Assembly (NCBI GenBank): GCA_903868295.1
Contig: CAIPUQ010000470.1
Location: forward strand, 1 to 7,556
Length of the DNA: 7,556 nucleotides
Source of the DNA: an uncultured Roseiflexaceae bacterium
Lineage (GTDB): Bacteria > Chloroflexota > Chloroflexia > Chloroflexales > Roseiflexaceae
Reading direction: 5' to 3'
Shown here: one piece after another, positions 1-5,985 of the stretch
How positions within the stretch are numbered: position 1 is the first letter of the stretch
Layout of the letters: each line of letters starts with the position of its first letter
Notes under the pieces: generated by a model
Database searches by the model: none
Told to the model about the DNA's origin: nothing
What the model saw: the letters and a program-made list of their open reading frames with translations, nothing else
Translations under genes and position numbers: made by a program

Positions 1-1
1 G

Positions 2-181
2 CAGACCCGTGGCTTGACCGAGGCCGAAGCCATCCTGCGTATCGATGCCCAATCGGCCCAGGCCGACAAAGTGGCACACGCCGATGTCGTCTTTGACAAC
101 ACGGGCACGCTGGCAGCGCTCCAACAACAGGTGCGCGACGCGCTGGCAACCGTCCGTGTAACGCTCGCCGCCCAATCCTAA
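2..181 (+). CDS. coaE: Dephospho-CoA kinase, C-terminal part (5' end outside window)
   Basis: This is the last 59 codons of a reading frame that enters from the left edge and stops with TAA at 179-181. The product would be dephospho-CoA kinase, which phosphorylates the 3' hydroxyl of the ribose of dephospho-CoA with ATP in the last step of coenzyme A synthesis in the cytoplasm. Visible family traits are R-G-L-T near the start, the A-x-x-R-I-x-x-Q pattern (residues 10-17), a lysine before an alanine-aspartate pair (K-V-A-H-A-D), then V-V-F-D-N-T-G followed by L-x-x-Q-V. This matches the CoaE pattern A-D-x-V-I-x-N-x-G with a closing helix. The P-loop that would prove kinase function lies outside the window. 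The methyltransferase starts 21 bases downstream on the same strand, so the two are probably co-transcribed. The fragment is short but the motif order is distinctive. Confidence 0.85.
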   Translation, partial: QTRGLTEAEAILRIDAQSAQADKVAHADVVFDNTGTLAALQQQVRDALATVRVTLAAQS

Positions 182-202
182 CCAACAGTACAGAGCAACA
201 CC

Positions 203-928
203 ATGCATTTCACGCGTTTTTGGTCTATTGTCGAGGCCACCCACGAAATCTCGAACCCCTGCACGCCGCAGAAACTCGATCGCCTGATTGATCTCATGGG
301 GTTCCGCGCCGATCAGCACATCCTCGACATCGGGAGCGGCCGCGGCTGGCTCGACACGCGCATCGCCGAACGCACCGGGGCGCGGATTACTGCGATCGAA
401 ATCAATCCCTGGTTCAATGAAGTCGCCCGCCTGCGTGCCCAGCGCGCCGGCGTCCACGAGCGCATCGACATCATCGAAGCCGACGGTCGCACCGTCACCC
501 TGACCGACCAAACCTACGACGCCGGCTTGTGCATCGGTGCATCCTTCGCCGTCGGCGGGCTTGCGCCGCTCCTCGACACCTTCCGCCGCGTGGTCAAACC
601 CGGCGGGCTCATCGCCGTGGGCGACATTTTCCGCCTCACCGACACACTCCCTGCTGCCCTCGCCGAGCTCGGGCCCGTCCCCACCCTGGCTGGCCTCGTC
701 GACCAGATCCGTGGCGACCACGAGCCGCTCGAGATGCTCGTCGCACCCCTCGAAGACTGGGACCGCTACGAAACCCGCAAGTGGCAGGCCGCGCAACAGT
801 GGATTGCCGCCAACCCCACAGACCCCGAACACGATGACCTGATCACTGCCGTCGCCACGATGCGCCACGATTACCTGCACTACGAACGCCCACACATCGG
901 CTGGGCTATCGTGGTTGCGCGCGTCTAG
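203..928 (+). CDS. Class I SAM-dependent methyltransferase (YjhP-like)
   Basis: The 241-residue protein has a complete Rossmann-type methyltransferase core. The SAM-binding glycine loop I-L-D-I-G-S-G-R-G-W-L is at residues 40-50. The acidic residue at the end of strand 2, expected to bind the ribose, is E66 in A-I-E-I-N-P. The adenine-side E-A-D-G is at 92-95, the motif IV region D-A-G-L-C-I-G-A at 106-113, and V-K-P-G-G at 131-135. The N-terminal E-I-S-N-P followed by K-L-D-x-L-I resembles YjhP-type small-molecule methyltransferases, in which E-I-x-N-P precedes the core. The substrate cannot be read from sequence. The ATG at 203 is chosen because it lies just before this conserved N-terminal block; no strong Shine-Dalgarno is visible, only a weak AGAG about 9 bases upstream. 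It follows coaE by 21 bases and converges on the glycosyltransferase gene. Family assignment is secure; the function is open. Confidence 0.88.
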   Translation: MHFTRFWSIVEATHEISNPCTPQKLDRLIDLMGFRADQHILDIGSGRGWLDTRIAERTGARITAIEINPWFNEVARLRAQRAGVHERIDIIEADGRTVTLTDQTYDAGLCIGASFAVGGLAPLLDTFRRVVKPGGLIAVGDIFRLTDTLPAALAELGPVPTLAGLVDQIRGDHEPLEMLVAPLEDWDRYETRKWQAAQQWIAANPTDPEHDDLITAVATMRHDYLHYERPHIGWAIVVARV

Positions 929-943
929 CACACGATGGAACAA

Positions 944-977
944 AACACCCCCCGTGGCACATGCCACGGGGGGTGTT
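944..977 (-). terminator. Intrinsic terminator of the GGPPS-glycosyltransferase operon, shared with the convergent methyltransferase
   Basis: A perfect inverted repeat has 16-base arms (944-959 and 962-977) separated by only two bases. The arms begin AACACCCCCCGTGG. In RNA it would form a very stable GC-rich stem closed by a tetraloop. Read on the minus strand, the stem runs into TTTTG, so it is a classical rho-independent terminator for the glycosyltransferase gene, which stops at 990. On the plus strand no T-run follows, so for the methyltransferase it would act as a weaker terminator or a 3' end stabiliser. Confidence 0.78.
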
Positions 978-989
978 CGATGGTGTCGA

Positions 990-2162
990 TTAGCTTTTCA
1001 GACTGTGATACAAGTCGTCGTGTTGCGCGACAATGCGATCCCACCCAAATAACTCCATCAGTTCTCGCCCACCGCGACTCAGGTGGAACGCCAGCTCTGG
1101 ATTGGTGCGGAGTTGCTCGATTGCCTCTGCCAGGGCTGTATCGCTGTCGGGCTCGACCAAAAGGGCGTGTTTGCCACTTATCAAATCCGGCAACGGATCT
1201 TGGCTCACATTGAGCTGTGCCTTGGTGGTGATTACCGGCACCCCATGTGCCAAACCGGTCAGCAGGCTGCCGCGCCGATACGAATACCCGTCACTGAACG
1301 GCAACACCACGGCGTCGGCGGCAATCAGATACGCCGACACATCGGTCGGTTCGGCATGGCCCGTGACAATCACACGATCCTCGAGGCCGTAGTCGATGAT
1401 GTTTTGGCGGACACGGCGTGCGTATGCCTGGTCTTCGTTCGATTCGCCCTCGCCGCCGATCAACGCCAGCCGCGTGCTGGCTGGCAATGTGCGCATCGCC
1501 AACAACAGTGTGTCGATACCCTTGGTGTGCGTCAGCAAGCCAAAGTATGCCAGCAGCATGTCGCCCCGCAACACACCGAACCGGCTGCGCCAGAGTTCGC
1601 GGTCGTAATTTTCGGGTGGCGATGGCGACACATTTGCCCCAATCGGGATAAACACGGTATTGGGGTTCCACATCCCTTTGACATCATCCATCACGGTATG
1701 GAAATCGCCGGCGTTGGTCATCACCGCGCCGTCTGCATCTTGGATGATTTTTTTTGTGTACCACCGACGCAGAAAACCCGCCTTGGGGAACAAATACGGC
1801 GGCAACAGGTCGTGCGCCGTCGTGACGACCCGCATGCCTTGTTTGCGTTCGCGCGACAACATCCTCGGCAACCGGTTGATGGCCACCTTCATGTCATATG
1901 CGCCCGTTTGGTATTGAATGTGGACGATGTCGGGTAGGAGTTTGGCGACCGTTTGGCGGATAACGGGGATACAGCTGTTGTCCCACTTTTCGATGCGCAC
2001 CGGATAAATCCGCGCAGCATCGCGATACGCCTGCCCTTGTTTACCCGTCATAATCGCGACCTCGTGGCCACGCTGGCTCAACGCCGCACTCAGCCGGCGC
2101 GTGTAGTCACCAATGCCACCCGACATGGGTGGGTATTCGGCCGAAATCATCAATATACGCAT
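990..2162 (-). CDS. GT-B fold glycosyltransferase, GT4-like (glycosyltransferase family 1 domain)
   Basis: The 390-residue protein should transfer a sugar from a nucleotide-sugar donor to an unidentified acceptor. It opens with M-R-I-L-M-I-S-A-E-Y-P-P and G-G-I-G-D-Y (15-20), the usual N-terminal Rossmann start of GT4 enzymes. The C-terminal domain starts at about Y206-F207-G208, with K-G-I-D at 214-217 and L-I-G-G-E-G-E at 234-240, continuing to L-P-F-S-D-G-Y-S-Y-R-R-G-S-L (287-300) and A-H-G-V-P-V-I-T (305-312). The position usually occupied by the first glutamate of the E-x7-E motif is replaced by the R-R-G-S-L block, seen in a side branch of the family. The frame stays open to 2297, but the real start is taken as 2162. 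It has a GAGGA ribosome site six bases upstream, matches the family N terminus, and avoids overlap with the upstream synthase. No signal peptide or membrane segment is evident. It lies 43 bases after the polyprenyl synthase, so probably the same mRNA. Confidence 0.87.
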   Translation of the reverse strand: MRILMISAEYPPMSGGIGDYTRRLSAALSQRGHEVAIMTGKQGQAYRDAARIYPVRIEKWDNSCIPVIRQTVAKLLPDIVHIQYQTGAYDMKVAINRLPRMLSRERKQGMRVVTTAHDLLPPYLFPKAGFLRRWYTKKIIQDADGAVMTNAGDFHTVMDDVKGMWNPNTVFIPIGANVSPSPPENYDRELWRSRFGVLRGDMLLAYFGLLTHTKGIDTLLLAMRTLPASTRLALIGGEGESNEDQAYARRVRQNIIDYGLEDRVIVTGHAEPTDVSAYLIAADAVVLPFSDGYSYRRGSLLTGLAHGVPVITTKAQLNVSQDPLPDLISGKHALLVEPDSDTALAEAIEQLRTNPELAFHLSRGGRELMELFGWDRIVAQHDDLYHSLKS

Positions 2163-2168
2163 CGCACA

Positions 2169-2173
2169 TCCTC
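2169..2173 (-). promoter_or_regulatory. Ribosome binding site that fixes the glycosyltransferase start
   Basis: On the minus strand GAGGA lies six bases before the ATG at 2160-2162. The upstream in-frame ATG at 2297 has no family-like N terminus after it and would overlap the end of the polyprenyl synthase gene, so this site decides in favour of the shorter protein. Confidence 0.7.
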
Positions 2174-2205
2174 GCTTCAGTCCCGTGTAGCCTACGCCTG
2201 CGTCG

Positions 2206-3222
2206 TTAGACGCTCCGTCCCAACAGACTCGCCGCGAGCTCTTGGAGCTGCGTTTGTACCGCCCCATCGACCACCTGCACGCGTGCCAGTGCCGCACACG
2301 CCGTCACATAGTGGAGCTCAGCCAATTGCGCGGTATAGGCCTGTGCACCCGATGCATCGATTGCCTGCCGGGCTGCCGCCAACCCGGCATCGTCACCAGC
2401 CGGCGTTGCATACAATCGATGAATGGGACCGTCACTCGCCTCGCCAGCCAGCGCATGGATGACGGGGAGGCTTTGCTTGCGCCGCAACAAATCAGCTGCG
2501 TCGGGTTTGCCCGTCACTGCCGGATCACCCCAAATGCCCAAGATATCATCCTGCATTTGGAACGAAATCCCCAAGTGAAGCCCGAATTCGCCCAGTGCGA
2601 GCGCATCGGCATCCGACGCATTGGCGGCCAGCGCCCCCAGCTCGCAGCAGGCAGCCAGCAAGACCGCAGTCTTGCGGGTCACCATCGCCACGTATTCGTC
2701 CTCGGTGACCGTCTGCTTGCCCTCGAAGCTGATATCGAGATATTGGCCCTCACAAATTGCGAGGATCGTACGGTCAAAGCGCGCCAGGATTTCGAGCACC
2801 TGCTCGGCACCAAGCCCGGTCTGGCGGAGCCGTTGGATGGCCAAATGCGCCACCACAAACATCCCATCACCAGCATTGATACCTTGGGCGAGACCCCAAA
2901 TGGTCCACAGCGTGGTCCGGCCACGGCGCAAATCACTATTGTCTTGGATGTCGTCGTGGATCAACGAAAAATCATGGATGAGCTGGATCCCCGCAGCCAA
3001 CGGCAGCGCTTGTGCGTGCGTACCGCCCATCATCGCGCAACACATCATCGTGACAATTGGCCGTAAGAGTTTGCCGGGATCGGCGTACTCGACCTCGAGC
3101 GCCCGATTGCGCCAGCCGAGATGATACTCCTGCATCGCATAAAACTCTCGCACTGCCGCGGCGTGCGCCGGGTAGGCAGCCTGCATCTCTGTGCGGATCT
3201 GCGTACGGATATCGTGAGTCAT
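2206..3222 (-). CDS. Polyprenyl synthetase, probably geranylgeranyl diphosphate synthase
   Basis: The 338-residue protein is a class I trans-prenyltransferase. These enzymes condense isopentenyl diphosphate with allylic diphosphates in the cytoplasm, feeding carotenoids, quinones, chlorophyll tails or lipid carriers. Visible motifs are G-K-L-L-R-P (50-55), the first aspartate-rich motif H-D-D-I-Q-D (89-94) followed by D-L-R-R-G-R (97-102), R-K-T (183-185), and the second aspartate-rich motif F-Q-M-Q-D-D-I-L-G-I-W-G-D (221-233), then G-K-P-D-A-A-D-L. The DDxxD motif has no two-residue insertion, so it is not the usual bacterial FPP synthase form. Phe85 sits five residues before the first Asp, as in archaeal-type GGPP synthases, where a bulky residue there limits the chain to about C20; the C20 product is therefore inference. 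The ATG at 3222 is preceded by AGGGAG six bases away. It heads the operon with the glycosyltransferase. Confidence 0.9.
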   Translation of the reverse strand: MTHDIRTQIRTEMQAAYPAHAAAVREFYAMQEYHLGWRNRALEVEYADPGKLLRPIVTMMCCAMMGGTHAQALPLAAGIQLIHDFSLIHDDIQDNSDLRRGRTTLWTIWGLAQGINAGDGMFVVAHLAIQRLRQTGLGAEQVLEILARFDRTILAICEGQYLDISFEGKQTVTEDEYVAMVTRKTAVLLAACCELGALAANASDADALALGEFGLHLGISFQMQDDILGIWGDPAVTGKPDAADLLRRKQSLPVIHALAGEASDGPIHRLYATPAGDDAGLAAARQAIDASGAQAYTAQLAELHYVTACAALARVQVVDGAVQTQLQELAASLLGRSV

Positions 3223-3278
3223 ACGGCACTCCCTGTGCGTCCATTCAATCGACGCTGGTATATGGTGTGAATGTGTCT

Positions 3279-3307
3279 ATTATCACCGATGTACGCCGCT
3301 CTCACAA
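3279..3307 (-). promoter_or_regulatory. Sigma70-like promoter of the GGPPS-glycosyltransferase operon
   Basis: Read on the minus strand, TTGTGA (3302-3307) and GATAAT (3279-3284) are separated by exactly 17 bases. These match TTGACA and TATAAT at four and five of six positions. Transcription would start near 3271, giving a leader of about 50 bases before the synthase ATG at 3222. Confidence 0.62.
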
Positions 3308-3447
3308 CTCGCCTCTGTGCGGGGTATGCGCTGTGGACAACGTGCAGGTATTGGTCAAACGCGGCCGTCAGAACGCACGCCGAAACACCTATCAGGAAAA
3401 GATGAAATTCTTCTTATGCTTGTAATTAGGTTGTCATCCACTCACGT

Positions 3448-3475
3448 TGTAGAGTATGCAACTGGGTAGTACACT
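3448..3475 (+). promoter_or_regulatory. Candidate promoter of the BlaI-family gene
   Basis: TTGTAG (3448-3453) and TACACT (3470-3475) are spaced by 16 bases. TACACT matches the -10 consensus at four positions; the -35 is weaker. A start near 3482 would leave about 30 bases of leader. An alternative pair, TTGTCA at 3431-3436 with TATGCA at 3455-3460, is possible but has a poorer -10 element. Confidence 0.4.
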
Positions 3476-3477
3476 AC
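3466..3477. promoter_or_regulatory. Operator-like palindrome over the blaI promoter
   Basis: GTAGTACACTAC consists of 5-base inverted arms around a 2-base centre, placed over the candidate -10 element and 35 bases before the blaI start codon. A second TAGTAC (3481-3486) repeats the left part 14 bases downstream. BlaI/MecI proteins bind short palindromes carrying TACA/TGTA-type half-sites and often repress their own genes, so autoregulation here is plausible. The exact operator is inferred. Confidence 0.4.
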
Positions 3478-3512
3478 TGCTAGTACGATAGATTGTCCTA
3501 AGAGGAGCATAT

Positions 3513-3932
3513 ATGGCGCCGAACCTCAGATTCCGCTTTAGTCCGGCCAAAGACGGCTTGGTTAAAGTGCTCGGGCCACTCGAAACAGACATCATGCAGG
3601 TTATCTGGCATGACGATTGTGGCACAGTCAAAAAGGTCCATCGCTCCCTTGCACAAAATCGCGATATCGCCTACACCACCGTCATGACGACGATGAGTCG
3701 CCTCGCCGAAAAGGGCGTCCTCAAACGTCAGCGCGATGGCCTCGCCTATACATACACCCCGACGCTGACCGAAGACGATTTCGTCACCATGGTCGTCCAA
3801 CAGGTCCTCGACGGCTTGTTGACTGACTACAGCGAGACTGCCGTCGATTACATGATCGACTTCTTGGTCCGCAACAACCCCAACGAACTCGAACGTCTGC
3901 GCGGCGTCATCAGCAAAACCGCAGTCGCCTAA
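3513..3932 (+). CDS. BlaI/MecI/CopY-family transcriptional repressor
   Basis: The 139-residue protein has the layout of BlaI/MecI repressors. An N-terminal winged helix carries L-G-P-L-E-T-D-I-M-Q-V-I-W (20-32), a linker helix (V-K-K-V-H-R-S-L, 39-46), the recognition-helix segment A-Y-T-T-V-M-T-T-M-S-R-L-A-E-K-G (53-68) and the wing (L-K-R-Q-R-D-G-L-A-Y-T-Y, 70-81). A C-terminal dimerisation helix region follows from about 85. Family members bind palindromic operators as dimers; in beta-lactam systems a membrane sensor protease BlaR1 inactivates them. No BlaR1, beta-lactamase or copper transporter gene is in the window, so the signal and the targets are unknown. AGAGGAG lies five bases before the ATG, a strong ribosome site. 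The gene is divergent from the GGPPS operon and convergent with rimO. Confidence 0.88.
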   Translation: MAPNLRFRFSPAKDGLVKVLGPLETDIMQVIWHDDCGTVKKVHRSLAQNRDIAYTTVMTTMSRLAEKGVLKRQRDGLAYTYTPTLTEDDFVTMVVQQVLDGLLTDYSETAVDYMIDFLVRNNPNELERLRGVISKTAVA

Positions 3933-3940
3933 AAAACCAA

Positions 3941-3973
3941 CCCCACTCGGGCATGCCCGAGTGGGGTATTTTT
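3941..3973. terminator. Bidirectional intrinsic terminator between blaI and rimO
   Basis: A perfect 26-base palindrome (3941-3966, arms CCCCACTCGGGCA and its complement) is flanked by AAAAAA at 3931-3936 on the left and TATTTTT at 3967-3973 on the right. Each strand therefore has a GC-rich hairpin followed by a T-run. It terminates blaI on the plus strand, nine bases after its stop codon, and the rodZ-yajQ-rimO operon on the minus strand. Confidence 0.88.
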
Positions 3974-3987
3974 GTGCCTTTTTTCGA

Positions 3988-5367
3988 CTAGACCACCGTA
4001 CCCCACAAATCATACTCGGTGGTCGTTGTAATTTTGACGGTTCTGATCGTCCCCACATCACCCTTGCCCCATGCAAAGACCTGGCCATCGACCTCGGGCG
4101 CATCGCGGAACGACCGACCGACCAACAATGGTCGTCCTTGATCATCCGAGCCTGTGCCTTCGATGAGCATATCGACGGTTTTGCCGCGCCATGCCTGTTG
4201 CCGTTGGGTCGATATCTCTTGCTGGAGCTGCATCACTTTGTGCCAGCGGCGCTCGATCTGCTTCTGCGGTACCTTGGCCTCGAGCGTCGTGGCGTGCGTC
4301 CCCGGCTCGTCGCTGTAGCGGAATACGCCGACGCGGTCGAGCGTCATCTCGCTCAAAAACTCGGTCAGACTGAGGAACTCGTCCTTTGTCTCGCCGGGGA
4401 ACCCGACGATGAAGGTCGACCGAATCGCAATCTCGGGCATGGCATCGCGCAAATCGCGGATGATTCCCTTGGTGCGCTCGATATCGGGTGGGCGACGCAT
4501 CCGTCGCAATGTGGCCGGGTCTGCGTGCTGCAACGGCATATCGAGGTATTTGACGATTTGTGGGTGCGCCTTCATCACCGCGATGAGCCGTGCCGTAATC
4601 CCGTGTGGGTAGGCATACATCAAGCGGATCCACCGTCCTTCGGGGACAACGGTGCACAACTGCTCGAGCAGCTCGGCCAACCCGTCCTTCATCCCAAAAT
4701 CACGGCCGTAGTCTGTCAAGTGCTGCGCCACCAAGATAATTTCTTGGACGCCGCGTTCCATCAACTGCTTGGCCTCGGCCAAAATCGCCTCGGGCTTCTT
4801 GGAGCGCATATCACCCTTGAACGACGGAATCGTGCAGAAGGCACAGCGCAGATTGCAGCCGTCCGAAATTTTGAGATAGGCCGATGGTCCGGTCACACTG
4901 CGTTGAATCTGCGATGTGCGCCAGTCGGCGTATTCGCCGGGCACTTTGAGGTCGATGGCGGTCGGATCGACCGGCTTGAGGTCAATCAGATTGCCGATGG
5001 CAAACGTGTTCTTGGCGGGCGTTGTCTTGGGTTGTTCACCGATAACCTCGCCGATGCGCATCCACTCGCGGGTGCCCAAGATGGCATCGACGCCAGCAAC
5101 GGCTTTGACCAGGTCGCCGTGGCTTTCGGCCATACAACCGGCGGCGATGAGTTTTTGGCCGGCGTGCTTTTTGGCACCCATTTCGTGCAATACGGCAATG
5201 GTCTCGTCGCGGGCCGACGCGATAAAGCTACAGGTATTGACGATGACTACATCGGCCTGCTCGGATTCGGCCACGGTCGTGTGCCCCTGTGCCTGTAGGA
5301 TCCCCGTCATCCCCTCGCTGTCGACGGAATTCTTGGGGCAGCCGAGGGTAATCAGATGTATCTTCAT
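3988..5367 (-). CDS. rimO: Ribosomal protein S12 methylthiotransferase RimO
   Basis: The 459-residue protein is a radical-SAM methylthiotransferase that adds a methylthio group to the conserved aspartate of ribosomal protein S12. The N-terminal UPF0004 domain holds the three cysteines of the auxiliary iron-sulfur cluster: C10 (L-G-C-P-K-N), C46 (N-T-C-S-F) and C78 (A-A-G-C-M-A). The radical-SAM motif C-N-L-R-C-A-F-C is at 171-178. The C-terminal TRAM domain contains the RimO-typical G-R-S-F-R-D-A-P-E-V-D-G and ends D-L-W-G-T-V-V. These traits separate it from MiaB and MtaB. One oddity is that after the radical-SAM motif it reads A-Q-H-L-T-D-Y-G (214-221), where RimO proteins usually have Q-D-T-T/S-x-Y-G. 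AGGA lies seven bases before the ATG. It is the last gene of the operon, 36 bases after yajQ. Confidence 0.94.
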   Translation of the reverse strand: MKIHLITLGCPKNSVDSEGMTGILQAQGHTTVAESEQADVVIVNTCSFIASARDETIAVLHEMGAKKHAGQKLIAAGCMAESHGDLVKAVAGVDAILGTREWMRIGEVIGEQPKTTPAKNTFAIGNLIDLKPVDPTAIDLKVPGEYADWRTSQIQRSVTGPSAYLKISDGCNLRCAFCTIPSFKGDMRSKKPEAILAEAKQLMERGVQEIILVAQHLTDYGRDFGMKDGLAELLEQLCTVVPEGRWIRLMYAYPHGITARLIAVMKAHPQIVKYLDMPLQHADPATLRRMRRPPDIERTKGIIRDLRDAMPEIAIRSTFIVGFPGETKDEFLSLTEFLSEMTLDRVGVFRYSDEPGTHATTLEAKVPQKQIERRWHKVMQLQQEISTQRQQAWRGKTVDMLIEGTGSDDQGRPLLVGRSFRDAPEVDGQVFAWGKGDVGTIRTVKITTTTEYDLWGTVV

Positions 5368-5403
5368 GAGTGGTTCCTACTAGCGCGCATCAGTACGTGC
5401 ACG

Positions 5404-5901
5404 TCACCGGTAATTATTGAACTGCAATGCAACAGGGAACTCGTCGGCTGCCTCGCGGAGCGCGCTGATGACCAGCTGCAAATCGTCTCGGCTCTTGCTA
5501 CCGACCCGAATCGACTCGCCCTGGATGCGACCCTGCACTTTGGGGAACTTGTCCTTCAAAAAGCGCTGGATTTTTTTGGCGACGTCGTCGGCGAGGCCCT
5601 TTTGCAAGGTAATCACCTGTTTGACCCGACCACCGGCGACATCCTGGACGTCGTTCATTTTGAAGACCTTGATCGACAAATTGCGCCGCAATGCTTTGCT
5701 CAGCAAAATATCGCGGATTGCCGTCATATGCATCTCGGTTTCGGTGGTGATGATGAGTTCCTTCTCGGACAACTCGATATCGGTTTTGGTGTCCTTGAGG
5801 TCGTATCGGGTCTGGACTTCGCGCTTGGTCTGGTCGACTGCATTGACCATTTCTTGGGTGTCGTACTCTGACACAATGTCGAAACTGCTTTCGGCTGGCA
5901 T
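5404..5901 (-). CDS. yajQ: YajQ family (UPF0234) nucleotide-binding protein
   Basis: The 165-residue protein has the full length and motif set of the YajQ/UPF0234 family. These include S-F-D-I-V-S-E near the N terminus (6-12), E-M-V-N-A-V-D-Q (17-24), R-Y-D-L-K (32-36), V-Q-x-R-I-Q-G-E-S-I-R-V (122-133), K-S-R-D-D-L-Q (136-142) and the terminal L-Q-F-N-N-Y-R. The fold is two RRM-like halves. Family members bind nucleic acid or nucleotides, and some proteobacterial homologues bind cyclic di-GMP and regulate transcription. Whether this one does is not readable from the sequence. The short extra segment P-A-E before S-S-F is within normal variation. AAGGAG six bases before the ATG is an excellent ribosome site. 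It lies between rodZ (84 bases) and rimO (36 bases) on one strand. Confidence 0.93.
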   Translation of the reverse strand: MPAESSFDIVSEYDTQEMVNAVDQTKREVQTRYDLKDTKTDIELSEKELIITTETEMHMTAIRDILLSKALRRNLSIKVFKMNDVQDVAGGRVKQVITLQKGLADDVAKKIQRFLKDKFPKVQGRIQGESIRVGSKSRDDLQLVISALREAADEFPVALQFNNYR

Positions 5902-5923
5902 CTGCTGCTCCTTCTACACACCA

Positions 5924-5948
5924 ACGCGGGGAACGTGCGTCCCCGCGT
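5924..5948 (-). other. Intercistronic hairpin between the rodZ-like gene and yajQ
   Basis: Perfect 9-base arms (5924-5932, ACGCGGGGA, and 5940-5948) enclose a 7-base loop. It sits in the 84-base gap, 11 bases upstream of the yajQ ribosome site. No T-run follows on the minus strand, so it is not a standard terminator. It may protect or process the mRNA or modulate yajQ translation. Confidence 0.6.
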
Positions 5949-5985
5949 ACTCCGCCTATTCACTCATGGACGATGACGCGTCACC

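Larger units (their letters stand above)
3223..3512. other. Divergent intergenic region between the GGPPS operon and blaI
   Basis: This 290-base gap separates two divergent genes. It holds the minus-strand promoter at 3279-3307 and the presumed blaI promoter and palindrome at 3448-3477. The middle section (about 3310-3430) has no supported gene. It does contain a single DnaA-box-like 9-mer (3332-3340) and becomes AT-rich from about 3390 on. No repeats or RNA gene are visible. Confidence 0.6.

Noticed and set aside
1083..1937. A 284-codon plus-strand frame opposite the glycosyltransferase
   Set aside because: The glycosyltransferase frame carries clear family motifs. The opposite product shows none and is a base-composition shadow.
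2163..2297. A 45-codon N-terminal extension of the glycosyltransferase
   Set aside because: The extension overlaps the 3' end of the synthase gene and does not look like a family N terminus. The internal ATG at 2162 has a good ribosome site and the typical M-R-I-L start.
2242..3066. A 274-codon plus-strand frame opposite the polyprenyl synthase
   Set aside because: It is antisense to a well-supported enzyme gene and has no protein family features.
3266..3287. A CRP/FNR-like pair TGTGA and TCACC near the GGPPS promoter
   Set aside because: The half-sites are 12 bases apart instead of about 6 and the second is imperfect, so it does not fit the family operator.
3402..3425. A seven-codon mini-frame M-K-F-F-L-C-L preceded by AGGA, possibly a leader peptide for blaI
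   Set aside because: It lies upstream of the best blaI promoter candidate, so it would not be in that transcript. A frame this short arises easily by chance.
3961..5298. A 445-codon open frame on the plus strand, antisense to almost all of rimO
   Set aside because: RimO on the other strand is certain from its cysteine motifs. The antisense product has no recognisable domain and no ribosome site, and such long shadows are common opposite high-GC genes.
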